Assembly (NCBI GenBank): GCA_900078375.1
Contig: FLQS01000046.1
Coordinates: forward strand, 1-46,441
Length of the DNA stretch: 46,441 nucleotides
Direction: 5' to 3'
From: an uncultured Mycobacterium sp.
Lineage (GTDB): Bacteria > Actinomycetota > Actinomycetes > Mycobacteriales > Mycobacteriaceae
Within the stretch, counting starts at the first letter, position 1. Every line of letters begins with the position of its first letter. The position numbers were made by a program, and so were the translations under genes. Below, in pieces: positions 30,990 to 39,402 of the stretch. Below the pieces are notes generated by a model. It had not been told where the DNA came from. It saw only the letters and a program-made list of their open reading frames with translations, and made no database searches.

Positions 30990-32104
30990 CCGACACCACC
31001 ACCCCGGCCCCAGCGGTCGTGGGCAAGCTCTCCACCCTGGATCGGTTCCTGCCGCTGTGGATCGGCGCGGCGATGGTCGCCGGGTTGCTGCTGGGCCGCT
31101 GGGTTCCCGGCTTGAACACCGCGCTGGAAAGCGTTCAGCTGGACGGGATTTCACTACCCATCGCTCTTGGCCTGCTCATCATGATGTACCCGGTGCTGGC
31201 CAAGGTCCGCTACGACCGCCTCGACACCGTCACCGGCGACCGCAAGCTGCTGCTGTCCTCACTGGTCCTGAACTGGGTGCTCGGCCCCGCGCTGATGTTC
31301 GCGCTCGCGTGGCTGCTGCTGCCCGACCTGCCCGAATACCGGACCGGCCTGATCATCGTCGGCCTGGCCCGCTGCATCGCCATGGTCATCATCTGGAACG
31401 ACCTGGCCTGCGGCGACCGGGAAGCCGCCGCCGTCCTCGTGGCGCTCAACTCGATCTTCCAGGTCATCATGTTCGCCCTGCTGGGCTGGTTCTATCTGTC
31501 GGTGCTGCCCGGCTGGCTCGGCCTGGAACAGACCACCATCGACACCTCCCCATGGCAGATCGCCAAGTCCGTGCTCATATTTCTGGGCATCCCGCTGCTG
31601 GCCGGCTACCTGTCGCGCCGGCTCGGCGAGAAAACCAAGGGCCGTGACTGGTACGAGGCCAAGTTCCTGCCCCGGATCGGGCCGTGGGCGCTCTACGGGC
31701 TGCTGTTCACTATCGTGATTCTCTTTGCGCTGCAAGGCGACCAGATCACCCACCAACCGTTCGACGTCGCCCGCATCGCCCTGCCGCTACTAGCGTACTT
31801 CGCGATCATGTGGGGCGGAGGCTACCTGCTCGGCACCATGCTCGATCTCGGTTATGAGCGCACCACCACCCTGGCGTTCACCGCCGCGGGCAACAACTTC
31901 GAACTCGCCATCGCCGTCGCGATCGCCACCTACGGCGCCACCTCCGGCCAAGCCCTGGCCGGCGTCGTCGGCCCGTTGATCGAAGTCCCGGTCCTGGTCG
32001 GGTTGGTCTACGTGTCCTTGGCGTTGCGCAACCGGTTCCACCACCACACCTCCCAACACCTTCCTGCCGACGGCTCGACGACGAGAACGGAACCCAATCC
32101 ATGA
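30986..32104 (+). CDS. acr3: Acr3-type arsenite efflux permease
   Basis: A 372-residue membrane protein with ten predicted helices and the Acr3 signatures IALGLLIMMYPVLAKVRYD, the conserved Cys in GLARCIAMVIIWNDLA, and AAGNNFELAIAVAIA. Acr3 exports As(OH)3 using the proton gradient. It overlaps arsR before it and arsC after it by 4 bp each, so regulator, pump and reductase are translated together. The His/Thr-rich C-terminal tail is cytoplasmic. Confidence 0.95.
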   Translation: MTDTTTPAPAVVGKLSTLDRFLPLWIGAAMVAGLLLGRWVPGLNTALESVQLDGISLPIALGLLIMMYPVLAKVRYDRLDTVTGDRKLLLSSLVLNWVLGPALMFALAWLLLPDLPEYRTGLIIVGLARCIAMVIIWNDLACGDREAAAVLVALNSIFQVIMFALLGWFYLSVLPGWLGLEQTTIDTSPWQIAKSVLIFLGIPLLAGYLSRRLGEKTKGRDWYEAKFLPRIGPWALYGLLFTIVILFALQGDQITHQPFDVARIALPLLAYFAIMWGGGYLLGTMLDLGYERTTTLAFTAAGNNFELAIAVAIATYGATSGQALAGVVGPLIEVPVLVGLVYVSLALRNRFHHHTSQHLPADGSTTRTEPNP

Positions 32105-32769
32105 CTGACAGCCCCGTCACCCACGAGCTTCGCCACGATCTGTCCATCGACCAGCAACTCGCCCTGAAAACCGCGGCGACCCGGCTGGGCGGTGAGTTCG
32201 ATGGCACCTTCGGTACCGAAACCATCGAACGGTTCTTGCATTCGTCCTACGACCAGTTCGCCGGCCGGGCCACCATTCCGAACTTCCTGCCGCTGTTGGC
32301 CGAACGGTTCGCCCGCCAACGCCTGCACGCCCTGGCGAGAGTGGAAGGAAAGATCAGCGACGGCAAACCGACCGTGTTGTTCCTGTGCACCCACAACGCC
32401 GGCCGCTCGCAGATGGCGCTGGGCTACTTCACCCACCTGGCCGGTGACCGGGCCGTCGCCTGGTCCGGTGGATCCGAACCCGGCAACGAGATCAACCCCG
32501 CCGCGATCGCTGCCATGCACGAAGTCGGTATCGACATCACTGGCGAATACCCCAAACCCTGGACCGACGAAATTGTGCAGGCGGCCGACGTCGTCATCAC
32601 CATGGGCTGCGGGGACGCCTGCCCGATCTTCCCCGGGAAACGCTACGAGAACTGGGAACTGCCCGACCCCGCCGGCCAGGGCCTCGACGCCGTCCGCCCG
32701 ATCCGCGACGACATCGAAGAACGCGTCCACCGTTTGTTGGCCGACCTGAACGTGCCCGTCACCCGGTAG
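32101..32769 (+). CDS. arsC: Arsenate reductase with N-terminal helical domain
   Basis: A 222-residue protein of two parts. Residues 1-80 form a three-helix domain (SIDQQLALKTAATRLG...FLHSSYDQFAG...FLPLLAERFARQRL) seen in some actinobacterial enzymes. Residues 88-222 are a low-molecular-weight phosphatase-type ArsC with the CX5R loop C96-THNAG-R102-S and the later Asp in ELPDPAG. It reduces arsenate to arsenite for Acr3. Actinobacterial enzymes of this type use mycothiol/mycoredoxin or thioredoxin; which one applies here is not shown. Confidence 0.92.
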   Translation: MTDSPVTHELRHDLSIDQQLALKTAATRLGGEFDGTFGTETIERFLHSSYDQFAGRATIPNFLPLLAERFARQRLHALARVEGKISDGKPTVLFLCTHNAGRSQMALGYFTHLAGDRAVAWSGGSEPGNEINPAAIAAMHEVGIDITGEYPKPWTDEIVQAADVVITMGCGDACPIFPGKRYENWELPDPAGQGLDAVRPIRDDIEERVHRLLADLNVPVTR

Positions 32770-32799
32770 CCGCGAAAACCTCAAGGGAACACACCGAAT

Positions 32800-33267
32800 A
32801 TGGCTGACACATCAGTGTTGTTCGTCTGCGTCAGTAACGCCGGAAAATCGGTCATGGCCGCCGGGCTCATGCGCCAGATCGCCGGACCGACCATCCACGT
32901 CAGCTCGGCGGGCACCCGCGCCAAGACCGCCGTCAACGACCTCTCGGTACAAGCCTTGGCAGAAGTCGGCGTCGACATCAGCGACCATCAGCCCGCCCAA
33001 CTCACCGCGCAGATGCTCGACGACGCCGACCTGGTCGTCATCGTCGGCAGCCAAGCCCACCTCGACGAGTACTGTCCCGGCGTCACCATCCAGCGGTGGG
33101 ATACCGACGAACCCTCCTTGCGCGGCATCGACGGAATCGACCGCATGCGAATCATCCGCGACGACATCACCACGCGCGTCCAGGCCTTGGCCGCCAACCT
33201 TTCCACCGCGATCACACCACCCACCGGCCAGCCATCCCGATCCAACGCGCGTATTGAGCGAAGCTAG
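32800..33267 (+). CDS. LMW-phosphatase/ArsC-like protein with altered P-loop
   Basis: A 155-residue protein of the same fold. The anion-binding loop reads C10-VSNAG-K16-S: the arginine of the CX5R signature is lysine. The C-terminal region retains SLRGIDGIDRMRIIRDDI in place of the general-acid loop. I recall this NxGKS variant as recurrent in actinobacterial ars operons. It is 30 bp after arsC with an AAGGGA ribosome site. It may be a second reductase or a transferase. Confidence 0.8.
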   Translation: MADTSVLFVCVSNAGKSVMAAGLMRQIAGPTIHVSSAGTRAKTAVNDLSVQALAEVGVDISDHQPAQLTAQMLDDADLVVIVGSQAHLDEYCPGVTIQRWDTDEPSLRGIDGIDRMRIIRDDITTRVQALAANLSTAITPPTGQPSRSNARIERS

Positions 33268-33271
33268 ATGT

Positions 33272-33535
33272 ATGCGTGTGGAACTTCTCACGAGCCCGGG
33301 ATGTCCGAATGCGGCGGCGGCTCGGCGCTTGCTCGCCGAGTGTCTGTCTGAGGTTGATATCGCTGAAGATGTGGTGGTGGAAAGGGTCGGTGGATATCCA
33401 TCGCCAACAGTGCTCGTTGATGGTATGGATGTCATGAAGCCGGGCACTGAGCTGGCAGCTGATGCGTGCCGATTGGACCTTCCGACCAGGGATCGCGTGC
33501 TGGCGGCGCTTCGGAGTGCGACGCCGTTGACGTGA
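33272..33535 (+). CDS. Thioredoxin-fold single-cysteine protein
   Basis: An 87-residue protein from ATG 33272 (MRVELLTSPGCPNAAAARRL). It has a beta-alpha-beta start with one active-site-like Cys in GCPN and the cis-Pro-type motif YPSPTVLVDG, so it is a thioredoxin-fold protein with a single Cys at the N-terminal end of the motif. It is the last gene of the arsenic operon and may relay thiol equivalents to the ArsC-like proteins. Upstream starts overlap the previous gene. Confidence 0.68.
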   Translation: MRVELLTSPGCPNAAAARRLLAECLSEVDIAEDVVVERVGGYPSPTVLVDGMDVMKPGTELAADACRLDLPTRDRVLAALRSATPLT

Positions 33536-33540
33536 TCGAT

Positions 33541-33555
33541 CCGGGGTCTTACCCC
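33541..33555. terminator. Short hairpin between convergent operons
   Basis: CGGGGT-CTT-ACCCCG forms a 6-bp stem in the 38 bp between the end of the arsenic operon and the convergent ctpG gene. It has no T-run, so it is a weak candidate. Confidence 0.35.
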
Positions 33556-33573
33556 GATGTTGCGGCCCCGAGT

Positions 33574-35553
33574 TCAGCTGGCTGCCGTGGTCTTCTGGTT
33601 GCGGGTGTGGGCCAGCCGGTGGGAGTCGGTTCCGGTTTCGATGATGGTGCCCCCGAGGGGCTTGGTGCGTCCGGCGCGCACGCCGTTGGCGATGACGACG
33701 ATTTCGGCGAGTTCGTGCACCGCGACGACCGCGGCCAGCCCGAGGACACCGGTGAGGGCGAGCGGAATGAGCACCGTAATCAATGCCAGTGAGAGGCCGA
33801 CGTTTTGCAGCATGATCCGCCTCGCGCGCCGCGCGTGGGCCAGTGCTTGGGTGAGGTGGCGCAGGTCTTCACCCATCAGCGCGACGTCGGCGGTTTCGAT
33901 GGCCACGTCGGTGCCCATCGCGCCCATGGCGATACCCAAATCGGCAGTGGCCAGGGCCGGGGCGTCGTTGACGCCGTCACCGACCATGGCCGTCGAGGAA
34001 CGTTGGCGCATTTGACCAATTAGCGCGGCTTTGTCTTCGGGCCGCAGATCGGCATGCACGACCTCGATGCCCACCTGCTTGGCCAATGCGTGGGCGGTCG
34101 CTTGGTTGTCACCGGTGAGCATGGCCACCTGATACCCGCCGCGGCGCAGCTGGGCGACGACGTGGGCGGCTTCGGGCCGCAGCTCATCGCGCACCGCGAC
34201 TGCCCCGATGATCTGGTCGTTGTCTTCGATGAGCACGGCGGTGGCGCCGGCGGCCTGCATGGCCGCGACCTGGCCGGCCAGCGGGCCGGGGTCAAGCCAG
34301 CCGGGGCGGCCCAGCCGCAATCGACGGCCATCCCGCGCGCCGGTCAACCCGGCACCGGTGACCGCCTGCACGTCATCAGCCGGTTGCACGGGGCCCTGCG
34401 CGGCGGCGAGAATCGCTGCCGCGAGGGGGTGTTCGCTGCGGGCCTCCAACGCCGCCGCCACATCCAGCACGTGCTCGCGGGTGGCGCCGTTGGTGGTGGC
34501 GACGTCGATGACGGTGGGTGCGTTGGCGGTCAGGGTGCCTGTCTTGTCCAGCGCGATCGTGCGGACCGCGCCCAGGGCTTCCAGCGCCGCCCCGCCCTTG
34601 ACCAAGACACCGAGCTTGCTAGCCGCGCCGATCGCGGCGACCACCGTGACCGGCACCGAGATCGCCAGCGCGCAAGGAGAGGCCGCCACCAACACCACCA
34701 GGGCACGTTCGATCCACACCAGCGGATCGCCCAACACGCTGCCGATGGCGGCGATGAGGACCGCGGCGATCATGATCGCGGGGACCAGGGGTTTGGCGAT
34801 GCGGTCGGCCAGGCGCTGGGCTTCGCCCTTGCGGGACTGCTCGGCCTCCACGATCGCCACGATGCGGGCCAACGAGTTGTCAGCAGCAGTGGACGTGACC
34901 TCAACCTCCAGCACGCTGGTGCCGTTGATCGACCCGGCGAACACCTCATCACCGGGCCCGGCCTCTACCGGCACGGATTCGCCGGTGATGGCCGAAACAT
35001 CCAGCGCCGTGCGCCCCGACACGATCGTGCCGTCGGTGGCGACGCGTTCGCCGGGCTTGACCAGCATCCGGTCACCCACCGCCAACTCTGCTGGGGCGAT
35101 GGTGGTTTCGGTACCGTCGCGGAGCACGGTGGCCTCATCGGGCACCAGCGACAACAACGCCCGCAGACCTCGGCGGGTGCGGGCGAGGGAGTATTCTTCG
35201 AGGCCCTCGCTGATGGAGAACAGGAACGCCAGCATGGCGGCCTCGCCGACCTCGCCGAGGATCACCGCGCCGACCGCGGCGATCGTCATCAGCGTGCCGA
35301 CCCCGATCTTGCCCTGCGCCAGCCGGCGCAGCGTCGAAGGCACGAACGTGTAGGCACCGATCACCAAGGCGAGCGCATACAGGCCGATTTCGACCGCATG
35401 GGGGCCGCCGGACCAGCCGACCACATAGCCGGCCAAAAGCACCACGCCCGCCACCGCGGCGGCGCGCAGTTCGGTGATCTCCCAAAGCCGTTCGGGTTCC
35501 TGCTCGTCCTCGCCGGGGCGGTCGTCGCTGCCGCAGCCGCACGCCTCACTCAT
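33574..35553 (-). CDS. ctpG: P1B-type metal-transporting ATPase (CtpG-like)
   Basis: A 659-residue heavy-metal ATPase. Visible motifs in order: N-terminal CGCGSDD metal-binding stub, TGES (actuator domain), the membrane SPC motif in AASPCALAIS, phosphorylation site DKTGTLT, SEHPLA (nucleotide binding), and GDGVNDAP. SPC with an acidic/His-poor C-terminal helix fits the Zn/Cd/Pb class. Together with the CmtR-like gene it matches the M. tuberculosis cmtR-ctpG pair. It follows cmtR with a 4-bp overlap. Confidence 0.93.
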   Translation of the reverse strand: MSEACGCGSDDRPGEDEQEPERLWEITELRAAAVAGVVLLAGYVVGWSGGPHAVEIGLYALALVIGAYTFVPSTLRRLAQGKIGVGTLMTIAAVGAVILGEVGEAAMLAFLFSISEGLEEYSLARTRRGLRALLSLVPDEATVLRDGTETTIAPAELAVGDRMLVKPGERVATDGTIVSGRTALDVSAITGESVPVEAGPGDEVFAGSINGTSVLEVEVTSTAADNSLARIVAIVEAEQSRKGEAQRLADRIAKPLVPAIMIAAVLIAAIGSVLGDPLVWIERALVVLVAASPCALAISVPVTVVAAIGAASKLGVLVKGGAALEALGAVRTIALDKTGTLTANAPTVIDVATTNGATREHVLDVAAALEARSEHPLAAAILAAAQGPVQPADDVQAVTGAGLTGARDGRRLRLGRPGWLDPGPLAGQVAAMQAAGATAVLIEDNDQIIGAVAVRDELRPEAAHVVAQLRRGGYQVAMLTGDNQATAHALAKQVGIEVVHADLRPEDKAALIGQMRQRSSTAMVGDGVNDAPALATADLGIAMGAMGTDVAIETADVALMGEDLRHLTQALAHARRARRIMLQNVGLSLALITVLIPLALTGVLGLAAVVAVHELAEIVVIANGVRAGRTKPLGGTIIETGTDSHRLAHTRNQKTTAAS

Positions 35554-35927
35554 CGCGCAACCTTCTTCCGCTCAGTCGGGTGGCCGTAGTTGGGGCACAA
35601 CGCCACCGCGTTGCCGGTGGCCTCCAAGACAGCTTCGGCGGCCCGCAACATGTCCAGTAGTTCCGGGCGGGCCAGCCGATACACCGAGGCGCGGCCCTGC
35701 GGCCGGAAATCCACCAGCCCGCAGTCGCGCAGGCACGCCAGATGCGCCGACACCGTCGACTGCGCCAACCCCAACTCGCCGGTCAGATCCACCACCCGCG
35801 CCTCACCGACCGCCAGCCGGCGCAGGATCGCCAACCGGGTGCCATCCGAGAGGCTGTGAAACAACGCCGTCGCCGCATCCACATTCCCGCACATCGCGGG
35901 ATCGACCGAACCACTTTTCATCGCCAC
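35550..35927 (-). CDS. cmtR: CmtR-like Cd/Pb-sensing repressor
   Basis: A 125-residue ArsR/SmtB-family repressor. C65 and C69 lie on the recognition helix (STVSAHLACLRDC) and C111 near the C-terminus (ALCPNYG). The spacing matches the Cys57/Cys61/Cys102 Cd(II)/Pb(II) site of M. tuberculosis CmtR. The start is GTG 35927 or ATG 35921. A plausible promoter (minus-strand TTGACC, 17 bp, GCTATC) overlaps an ATAG-N9-CTAT repeat. It overlaps ctpG by 4 bp. Confidence 0.9.
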   Translation of the reverse strand: MAMKSGSVDPAMCGNVDAATALFHSLSDGTRLAILRRLAVGEARVVDLTGELGLAQSTVSAHLACLRDCGLVDFRPQGRASVYRLARPELLDMLRAAEAVLEATGNAVALCPNYGHPTERKKVAR

Positions 35928-35936
35928 ACGACGATG

Positions 35937-35953
35937 ATAGCGTCCAACACTAT
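35937..35953. promoter_or_regulatory. Candidate CmtR operator
   Basis: ATAG (35937-35940) and CTAT (35950-35953) are inverted with 9 bp between them, lying between the -35 (TTGACC) and -10 of the cmtR promoter. The short arms make it tentative. Confidence 0.35.
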
Positions 35954-36037
35954 TGATCGGTCAACCCCGCCAACATCGATACAACCCGATGGATGAGGAC
36001 GCAGGGCGGGGACGGGCCGACCGGGAAGGAGCAGGCG

Positions 36038-36676
36038 ATGGCACTGACTGCACTGGGCCTGTTCGCGATGTTGATGCTGGTGATCGGGGCCTGTCGGCGC
36101 CGGATCCAGCTGGCCCGCATCGGCGACAGCGGCAACCGGCGGGGTTGGCGGCCCGACGGCACCCTGGAATGGTGGGCGCTCGCGCTCGCCGACGTGGGCT
36201 ATCTGCTGGTCGGCGTCGGCGCCCCAGCGGCGGCCCTGGCCGGGCTCGCCCCACTGCGTTTCGCCGACCATCTGCTGGTTCATGCGACTGGGATCGCGGT
36301 TGCGGTGGTGGGCATCGGGCTGACCTTGCAGGCCCAGCTGGGGTTGGGGGCCTCGTGGCGGATCGGGGTTGATGAGACCGAACGCACCGAGCTGGTCACC
36401 GGCGGCCCGTTCGCGATTGTGCGCAACCCGATCTTCACCACACTGCTGCTCACCCTGACCGGCCTGACGCTGATGGTGCCCAACCCGATAGCGATCGCCG
36501 GCCTGCTGATCGCGATCGCCGGCATCCAGCTGCAGGTGCGCGAAGTGGAAGAGCCCTACCTGCGCCGCGTCCACGGCCACACCTACCGCGACTACACCAC
36601 CCGAGTGGGGCGCTTCCTACCGTGGCTCGGCCGCACCAGAGATGAGACCAATGATGCTGCCCGACACTACACCTGA
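36038..36676 (+). CDS. ICMT/NnrU-like membrane methyltransferase family protein
   Basis: A 212-residue membrane protein with four to five helices. The C-terminal part has GGPFAIVRNPIFT and EEPYLRRVHGHTYRDYTTRVGRFLPWL, the SAM-binding pattern of bacterial isoprenylcysteine carboxyl methyltransferase-like proteins. The bacterial substrate is unknown. ATG 36038 was chosen because AAGGAG lies 6 bp upstream. It is divergent from cmtR and overlaps the cyclase gene, so CmtR may also control it. Such genes are often near metal-efflux genes. Confidence 0.78.
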   Translation: MALTALGLFAMLMLVIGACRRRIQLARIGDSGNRRGWRPDGTLEWWALALADVGYLLVGVGAPAAALAGLAPLRFADHLLVHATGIAVAVVGIGLTLQAQLGLGASWRIGVDETERTELVTGGPFAIVRNPIFTTLLLTLTGLTLMVPNPIAIAGLLIAIAGIQLQVREVEEPYLRRVHGHTYRDYTTRVGRFLPWLGRTRDETNDAARHYT

Positions 36677-37355
36677 CTTCGACACGGTCGAGGCGACGGC
36701 GGCGTTTGTCGACCTGGCCGGCTACAGCATCCTCACCGAAATCTGCGGCGACCACGAAGCCGCCCAGCTCGCCGCGCGGCTTGCCGACCTGGCACAGGCT
36801 GCACTACAACCGGGCGTGAGGCTGGTGAAGACGATCGGGGACGCGGTCATGTTGACCGCCGACACACCCACCCAGATGCTGGCCACCCTCACCGACCTGG
36901 CAGAGCAGGTCGCCGGCGAGGACGGGTTCCTGGCGCTGCGCGCCGGAATCCATCACGGACCCGTCATCGCCCGCGGCGGCGACGTGTTCGGCCACACCGT
37001 CAACATCGCCGCCCGCATCACCGCACTCGCCGGGGCCGGCCACGCCGTGATCACCGACCCGATCGCGGCTGCCGCTACCCGACAAGGCCTGTCCACCCCA
37101 GCGATCGGTGCTCCGCCGCTGCGCAGCATCACCACCCCGATTCCGCTACACACGCTGGCCCTGACCGAGGCCCGCTACCCCCGCGACCCGGTCTGCGGCA
37201 TGCGGATCAACCCGGAAACCGCCCGGGCGCGACGCCGCTACCAGGACCGGGATTGGTGGTTCTGCTCGACCGACTGCGCCCACCAATTCACCACCACCCC
37301 AAGCACTTACACATCGACACTCCCGGTCACCGCCAGTGAACGGCAGCCGACATGA
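36642..37355 (+). CDS. Class III nucleotide cyclase fused to a YHS domain
   Basis: A 237-residue protein. Residues 15-175 are a class III cyclase domain with every canonical residue: metal ligands D24 and D67, substrate-selecting K63 and D114 (the adenylate pattern), and transition-state N121 and R125. Residues about 179-222 form a YHS-like metal-binding domain (RDPVCGMRIN, FCSTDCAHQF) with C185, C208 and C212. The product is predicted to be cAMP. The fusion and location among metal-efflux genes suggest metal-responsive cAMP signalling. It overlaps the previous gene by 35 bp; later in-frame ATGs at 36651/36654 are possible. Confidence 0.82.
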   Translation: MRPMMLPDTTPDFDTVEATAAFVDLAGYSILTEICGDHEAAQLAARLADLAQAALQPGVRLVKTIGDAVMLTADTPTQMLATLTDLAEQVAGEDGFLALRAGIHHGPVIARGGDVFGHTVNIAARITALAGAGHAVITDPIAAAATRQGLSTPAIGAPPLRSITTPIPLHTLALTEARYPRDPVCGMRINPETARARRRYQDRDWWFCSTDCAHQFTTTPSTYTSTLPVTASERQPT

Positions 37356-37840
37356 GCCGCCCCTGGGGCCGCAACCGGCTCAAATTCGCCCTGGCCGGAC
37401 CGCTGTTCGAAGCCGGCAACCGGTTCATCCCCGGCCGACCCCATGACCGGCTCGCCCAGCTCCTCGCCGACCAGAAACCGAAACGAGTGCTCGAACTGTG
37501 CGGCGGCACCGGCTACGCCGCCCGCCTGCTCGCCCGCAAATCCCCGAGCACACGAGTGGATTGCCTCGACATCTCCCCGGAAATGCTGGCCGTCGGCCGC
37601 CGCTACCTCACCCGCGCCGGGATCGGTACCGTGGCGCTGCATGAAGGTGACGCCGCCGCACTGCCGTTCGGCAATGACACCTTCGACGTGGTGATGAGCG
37701 TGTTCGGCTGGCACGAACTGCCCACCGACATCCGCCACCGCGCCATCGACGAAGCCATCCGCGTTCTACGTCTCGCCGGCCAGGTCATCGCCATCGACCT
37801 CGACCCACCACCCACCGCCCGCACCATCTTCGAGACCTGA
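37352..37840 (+). pseudogene. Class I methyltransferase, truncated by IS insertion
   Basis: The first 162 residues hold the SAM-binding core (VLELCGGTGYAARLLA, DCLDISPEMLAVG, LPFGNDTFDVVMSVFGWHEL). The frame then ends in a TGA that belongs to the left end of the IS at 37838. The matching C-terminal piece continues in frame at 39147. It overlaps the cyclase stop by 4 bp (ATGA), so it was the third gene of that operon. The substrate is unknown. Confidence 0.82.
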
Positions 37841-37884
37841 AGTACCCCAGGTTTTGTTCCGATCCGTATAGGAGGATCAGGAAC

Positions 37885-38202
37885 ATGCCCCGTCAGTATT
37901 CGCCGGAGTTTCGCGATCGTGCGTTGCGGATGTTGGACACCATGATGGAAGCCTCGGATATTTCTGAGTTCGAGGCCATCAAGTCGGTGGCCAGCAAACT
38001 TGGCATCTCGGAGGAATCGGTGCGTCGGTGGCGACGCAAAGCTCAAGTCGATGCTGGCGAACGGTCCGGCACGACCAGCGCCGAGCACACCGAGATCCGC
38101 AAGCTCAAACGTGAAGTCGCCGAATTACGCAGAGCCAATGAGCTTTTGAAGTCAGCGTCCGCGTTTTTCGCAGCGGAGCTCGACCGCCCCGTGACGAAAT
38201 GA
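37885..38202 (+). CDS. IS3-family OrfA (HTH, leucine zipper)
   Basis: A 105-residue protein with an N-terminal helix-turn-helix (FRDRALRMLD..., VASKLGISEESVRRWRRKA) and a C-terminal leucine-zipper-like helix (IRKLKREVAELRRANELLKSA). It binds the IS ends and forms part of the OrfAB transposase through frameshifting. It overlaps OrfB by 4 bp; AGGAGG lies upstream of ATG 37885. Confidence 0.93.
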   Translation: MPRQYSPEFRDRALRMLDTMMEASDISEFEAIKSVASKLGISEESVRRWRRKAQVDAGERSGTTSAEHTEIRKLKREVAELRRANELLKSASAFFAAELDRPVTK

Positions 38203-39125
38203 TCGCCTTCATCGACGCACATCGCGATCAGTTCGGGGTCGAGCTCATCTGCCGCATCCTACGGGCAGCAATCCCGGGGTTCCTTACCGCTCGAGGCTAT
38301 CGCGCCGCGCGGACCCGACCGGCCTGCGATCGCGAGATCCGCGACGAACAGCTGATCGCCGACCTGCACACCGTGCACCAAGACAACTTCTCGGTGTACG
38401 GCGTCAAGAAGATGCACGCAGCGATGCAACGTCGCGGTTGGCACCTGGGCCGCGAACAAACACGACGATTAATGCACAAGGCTGGCCTACGCGGCGTCCA
38501 ACGGGGCAGACCGGTGTTCACAACGGTCACCGACCCCGCCGATCAACGGCCGGCTGATCTGGTCAACCGTCAGTTCAAGGCCTCTGCACCGAACCGGCTC
38601 TGGGTCGCTGACATCACGTTCGTGCGGACCTGGCAGGGGTTCTGCTACACCGCGTTCGTCACCGATGTCTGTACCCGCAAGGTCGTCGGCTGGGCAGTCT
38701 CGGTGACGATGCGCACCGAGGACCTTCCGTTGCAGGCGTTCAACCACGCTGTGTGGCAGGCAGATTCAGATCTATCTGGGTTAGTGCATCATTCCGACCG
38801 CGGGTCACAGTACCTATCGCTGGCTTATACCGATCGGCTGGCCGAGCTCGGGATCGCCCCCTCAGTCGGATCCCGCGGCGATAGTTATGACAACGCCCTC
38901 GCCGAGGCGGTCAATGCGGCCTATAAGACCGAGTTGATCAACCGCGGCAGACCCTGGCGGTGCGTCGATGACGTCGAACTGGCAACCGCCGCCTGGGTGT
39001 CCTGGTACAACCAGGAACGCCTGCATGAAGCTCTTGGCTACGTTCCACCAGCCGAGTACGAGGCCGCCCTCACCGGCGCCTCACACCCCGTGAGCCAGCC
39101 AACCCCGGCCCTCACAACCAACTAG
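38199..39125 (+). CDS. IS3-family OrfB transposase (DDE)
   Basis: A 308-residue integrase-core transposase with an HTH_21-like N-terminus (YGVKKMHAAMQRRGW...RRLMHKAGL) and a DDE domain: Asp in VADITFV, Asp in HHSDRGSQY and Glu in NALAEAVNAAYKTE. The tail WYNQERLHEALGYVPPAEYE is typical. The catalytic set is complete, so the copy may be active. It is normally expressed as an OrfAB fusion. Confidence 0.94.
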   Translation: MIAFIDAHRDQFGVELICRILRAAIPGFLTARGYRAARTRPACDREIRDEQLIADLHTVHQDNFSVYGVKKMHAAMQRRGWHLGREQTRRLMHKAGLRGVQRGRPVFTTVTDPADQRPADLVNRQFKASAPNRLWVADITFVRTWQGFCYTAFVTDVCTRKVVGWAVSVTMRTEDLPLQAFNHAVWQADSDLSGLVHHSDRGSQYLSLAYTDRLAELGIAPSVGSRGDSYDNALAEAVNAAYKTELINRGRPWRCVDDVELATAAWVSWYNQERLHEALGYVPPAEYEAALTGASHPVSQPTPALTTN

Positions 39126-39146
39126 GAAAAAACCTGGGGTGCTTCA

Positions 39147-39287
39147 TTCACCGTTCCCCTCGGCGGCGAACACTTCCTGCGCCGCCCCCTCAACCACATC
39201 CGCAACGACCCCAACCTCGACATCGAACGCGTCGAACGCTTCAAACTCGGCCTCGTCGAACGCCTCACCGCCCGCAAAACCACGTAA
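39147..39287 (+). pseudogene. C-terminal remnant of the interrupted methyltransferase
   Basis: Directly after the IS the frame reads FTVPLGGEHFLRRPLNHIRN and continues through IERVERFKLGLVERLTARK to TAA 39285-39287. This is a common C-terminus of SAM-dependent methyltransferases. It is in the same codon phase as the upstream part ending at 37837. Some sequence may have been lost at the junction, because no target duplication exists. Confidence 0.72.
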
Positions 39288-39402
39288 CCCGACGCGAACT
39301 CACCGACCATCCAGCTAGAGCTGTCCCACATCAACAGCTCAGCCGCGCCCTCGAAGGCTCCAAAGACTCCGACTGATGACCGGCCCCGGTGAACCGGATT
39401 GA

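Larger units (their letters stand above)
37838..39146 (+). mobile_element. IS3-family insertion sequence (1309 bp)
   Basis: The ends are imperfect inverted repeats: TGAAGTACCCCAGGTTTTG on the left and TGAAGCACCCCAGGTTTTT reading inward on the right. It carries two overlapping frames of the OrfA/OrfB type. Flanking triplets differ (ACC on the left, TTC on the right), so there is no target-site duplication. It lies inside a methyltransferase gene within the larger resistance element. Confidence 0.93.

Noticed and set aside
30961..31647. A 228-residue frame overlapping the arsR-acr3 junction in another phase
   Set aside because: It is an Arg/His/Pro-rich shadow of acr3, whose own frame has full Acr3 signatures and coupled start and stop.
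34054..35589. A 511-residue plus-strand frame opposite ctpG
   Set aside because: It is antisense to a P-type ATPase with all catalytic motifs and has no recognisable domain or ribosome site.
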